A DNA stretch of 64,000 nucleotides from Bacilli bacterium (GTDB lineage Bacteria; Bacillota_I; Bacilli_A; ML615J-28; CAG-313): assembly GCA_017501465.1 (NCBI GenBank), contig JAFVWY010000015.1, positions 43,422-107,421 of the forward strand, in the 5' to 3' direction. The translations under genes and the position numbers were made by a program. This document shows positions 61,722 through 64,000 of the stretch, piece by piece. Each line of letters starts with the position of its first letter. Positions within the stretch are counted from its first letter, which is position 1. The notes under the pieces were generated by a model, which made no database searches, was not told where the DNA came from, and worked only from the letters and a program-made list of their open reading frames with translations.

Positions 61722-64000
61722 ATGTTTCTAGTTAATAATTTATTAGATGTTAACTTGATAGGAGGAAAGGGATATAAACTTGTTTATTTCCAACAAAATT
61801 CTAATTTACTTATTCCATCTTTTACCTGTGTAACAAGTGATTTTTTTATCAAGTATAAATATGATAGAACTGTATTAGAAGCGCTGAAAGAAGAACTATG
61901 TCTTTTTCTAAAAAGGGATAAAAAATATGCTGTTAGATCATCTGCGATTGATGAAGATTCATCTAGATACAGTTTTGCCGGAGTTCATGATAGTTTCTTA
62001 AATGTGGATAGTGATGATGTCTTACGTAGGATTTTTGATGTATATGAAAGTGCTTTTTCAGAAACTGCGATTAGTTACAGAAAGAACAATAATTTAAGTT
62101 TAGATAATATAAAAATGAGTGTAATCATTCAAGAAATGGTTGATGCTGATTTTGCAGGTGTTATTAATACAATTAATCCTATTACAGATAATCCGGATGA
62201 ATTGTTAATTAGTGTCGTTAAGGGTCTTGGTGATGGCTTAGTTGATGGCAGTAGAGATGGAACTAATTATATTGTTAATGGCAATAATGTTATGGTTAAT
62301 GGAGTTGATATTTTAAATAAGAAATTACTTAATAAACTAGTCGATTTCACATTTGAAATAATTAATAAAACAGAAGCTTTTCAAGATATTGAGTTTGCAA
62401 TTAAAAATAATTCGATATATTTTCTTCAAACAAGAGATATCACTAACTATGAAGGGATTAATCCTCATAATAGAAAACTATTTATAGATAATGCAAATAT
62501 TATTGAATCTTATTTTGGTCAAACATCATATTTAACATATACGTTTGCAAAAGATGTCTATCGAGATGTTTATACTTGCACTTTACAAAGTGGAAAGGTT
62601 AGAAAGAAAATATTAAAAAGTTTAGAACCTTCATTAAGTGAAATGTTATATTATCATAATGGTAGAATTTATTACAATATGAATAGTTGGTATCATGTTA
62701 ATACCATATTTCCTTTTAAAAAATCAACTACTTATATGGAACAAATGATGGGTGTCAAAAGTAGTAGTAGCAATTTTAAAAGGGTTAAGATGAATTTCTT
62801 TGATATGATAAAGTTGGCTGTTCTTTTTGTTTATAAAGTAATTAGAATTGATAAATTATCTACTAAATTTATAGAAAAATTTAATAAAACTGTTATGCCT
62901 TATTATGGAACTTCTATAAATTTATCTAATGAAGAACTGAAAAATTTGTTTAATAAAATTGAAAAAAACATTACTAAAGATTTTTCAATACCAATTATTA
63001 ATGATTGCGCTGTTATGATATTTTATGGTTTACTAAGATCAAAAGTTAATAAAATGAAAAATATTACTAATAAAGAGGATTTAATTAGTAAATGTATTAG
63101 TAATAACGGAAAAGTGGAAAGTTGTGGAAGTAGTACTGAGTTAATAAAAATCTTTAATATTATTAAAAGTCAGCCAACTTTACTTACAGATTTTAAAAAG
63201 TTAACTATTGAACAACTATATGAAAAATATCATAATATAAATTCCATGATATTTAAGGATGTCAGTGAATATATTCATAAGTTTGGATCACGGGTTAATG
63301 ATGAACTAAAATTAGAAACTATAACAATGATTGAAGATAATAAAATTATTTATGCTTATCTTAAAAATATGATAGATAATAATACAGAAAAAGAAAAATA
63401 TTTTACTCATTTTGAAACACCTAAAAAACTTAGATTTTTGTCTAAGATGACAAAAAAATTCATAAAAAATAGAGAAAGATTAAGGCTTAAAAGAACTTAT
63501 ATTTATTCAGTAGTAAGAAATATCTTTTTATCATTCGGAAGAAATTATGTCAATGAAGGATTATTAGACAAAGTTGAAGATATTTTTTATCTTACAAAAC
63601 AAGAGGTTTTCAATCCTATTGGTGACTTAAAAAGTATTGTTAGGGAAAGAAAAGCTGAAGAACAAGTAAATTTAAAAAAACCTTATTATGATCGTTATGT
63701 TTTTTATGATAATGATAAAGTTTTAGAAGTTAAATCAAGTCAAAATCATGATGGATTATCGGGAATTCCAAGCGGAGCTGGTGTTGTTACCTCTAAAGCT
63801 ACAATTATGAATACTAATAAAGATTATTTGGATAAAGGGAACATTATTGTTACTAAAAGAACTGATCCTGGTTGGATAAGTTTATTTCCTTTAGCAAGCG
63901 GTTTAGTTGTAGAACATGGAAGTATGTTATCTCATAGTTTTGTGGTTGCGCGCGAAATGGGCCTTCCAGCAATAGTAGGTGTACATGATGCAACAAAAGT
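61722..64000 (+). CDS. PEP-synthase-like phosphotransferase, 3' end outside the window
   Basis: The frame is open from ATG 61722 to the window end (about 759 residues), so the gene is partial. The N terminus is a PPDK/PEP-synthase ATP-grasp domain: LIGGKGYKL, VRSSAIDEDSS, SFAGVHDSFLNV, IQEMVDADFAGVINTINP, and QTRDIT at its end. The middle (about 250-650) is unrecognised. The C terminus is the swivelling phosphohistidine domain, with GIPSGAGVV, DPGWISLFPLASGLVVEHG and the catalytic His in SMLSHSFVVAREMGLPA. The ATP-grasp, linker, His-domain order matches rifampin-phosphotransferase-like proteins more than PEP synthase, whose PEP-binding barrel should follow. GGTGAT supports the start, directly after the UbiA-like gene. 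Confidence 0.85.
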   Translation, partial: MFLVNNLLDVNLIGGKGYKLVYFQQNSNLLIPSFTCVTSDFFIKYKYDRTVLEALKEELCLFLKRDKKYAVRSSAIDEDSSRYSFAGVHDSFLNVDSDDVLRRIFDVYESAFSETAISYRKNNNLSLDNIKMSVIIQEMVDADFAGVINTINPITDNPDELLISVVKGLGDGLVDGSRDGTNYIVNGNNVMVNGVDILNKKLLNKLVDFTFEIINKTEAFQDIEFAIKNNSIYFLQTRDITNYEGINPHNRKLFIDNANIIESYFGQTSYLTYTFAKDVYRDVYTCTLQSGKVRKKILKSLEPSLSEMLYYHNGRIYYNMNSWYHVNTIFPFKKSTTYMEQMMGVKSSSSNFKRVKMNFFDMIKLAVLFVYKVIRIDKLSTKFIEKFNKTVMPYYGTSINLSNEELKNLFNKIEKNITKDFSIPIINDCAVMIFYGLLRSKVNKMKNITNKEDLISKCISNNGKVESCGSSTELIKIFNIIKSQPTLLTDFKKLTIEQLYEKYHNINSMIFKDVSEYIHKFGSRVNDELKLETITMIEDNKIIYAYLKNMIDNNTEKEKYFTHFETPKKLRFLSKMTKKFIKNRERLRLKRTYIYSVVRNIFLSFGRNYVNEGLLDKVEDIFYLTKQEVFNPIGDLKSIVRERKAEEQVNLKKPYYDRYVFYDNDKVLEVKSSQNHDGLSGIPSGAGVVTSKATIMNTNKDYLDKGNIIVTKRTDPGWISLFPLASGLVVEHGSMLSHSFVVAREMGLPAIVGVHDATK

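Overview
The window is about 64 kb of AT-rich DNA. It is densely packed with low-GC Gram-positive genes and uses the standard genetic code: TGA ends coaX and the radical SAM gene, and Trp is TGG. Gene order and content fit an uncultured member of the Bacilli (Erysipelotrichia, RF39 or Acholeplasma-like gut lineages). The pointers are trmFO-xerC, rpsB-tsf-pyrH-frr, hrcA-grpE-dnaK-dnaJ followed by rsmE-mtaB, ytqA-ytqB, a YlmC/YmxH-type PRC-barrel protein, a membrane pyrophosphatase, LytTR-DUF3021, and lipoproteins with B-repeats and GH18 domains. The lineage is an inference; no rRNA gene is present. I saw no tRNA, rRNA, CRISPR array, insertion sequence or prophage, and no gap between genes exceeds 300 bases.

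Layout. 1-11.3 kb: 3' part of thrS, a small LysM protein, a large GH18 lipoprotein, an amidohydrolase, then trmFO-xerC-(dUTPase-GNAT fusion). 11.3-16.7 kb: the ribosomal operon rpsB-tsf-pyrH-frr, followed by a zinc-ribbon/TIR-like/membrane/LRR protein. 16.7-18.2 kb (minus strand): the tRNA modification pair ytqA-mnmM. 18.3-21.6 kb: PRC-barrel protein, an atypical ROK protein with a metallo-beta-lactamase-fold hydrolase, gpsA. 21.7-26.4 kb: heat-shock operon under two CIRCE operators. 26.4-29.2 kb (minus): tldD-tldE, placed between dnaJ and rsmE. 29.3-36.8 kb: rsmE-mtaB-DEAD helicase-membrane pyrophosphatase, then a second GH18 lipoprotein. 36.8-39.3 kb (minus): pyk and plsX. 39.4-45.8 kb: DUF3737-coaX-P-loop kinase, then radical SAM/SPASM-LytTR-DUF3021-secreted protein-pullulanase. 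45.9-52.3 kb (minus): a WG-repeat lipoprotein with two large MacB-like ABC exporters. 52.4-58.6 kb: GlmU-like nucleotidyltransferase, EF-G-like GTPase, a C26 amidohydrolase (minus) and a CtpE-like P-type ATPase. 58.7-64 kb: an operon of HAD-GNAT fusion, PP-loop ATPase, short UbiA-like membrane protein and a PEP-synthase-like phosphotransferase that runs off the end.

Regulation seen directly. Most promoters are good sigma-A matches with 16-18 bp spacers and very short leaders, and many transcripts end in strong hairpins, several of which contain the stop codon of a converging gene. Coupled starts with 1-4 base overlaps (TAATG, ATGA) mark the operons.

Most interesting candidates: the 58.7-64 kb operon, which looks like an uncharacterised surface or small-molecule biosynthesis system; the TIR-like membrane protein, whose TIR domain seems to lack the catalytic glutamate; the dUTPase-GNAT fusion; and the EF-G-like GTPase without the catalytic histidine.
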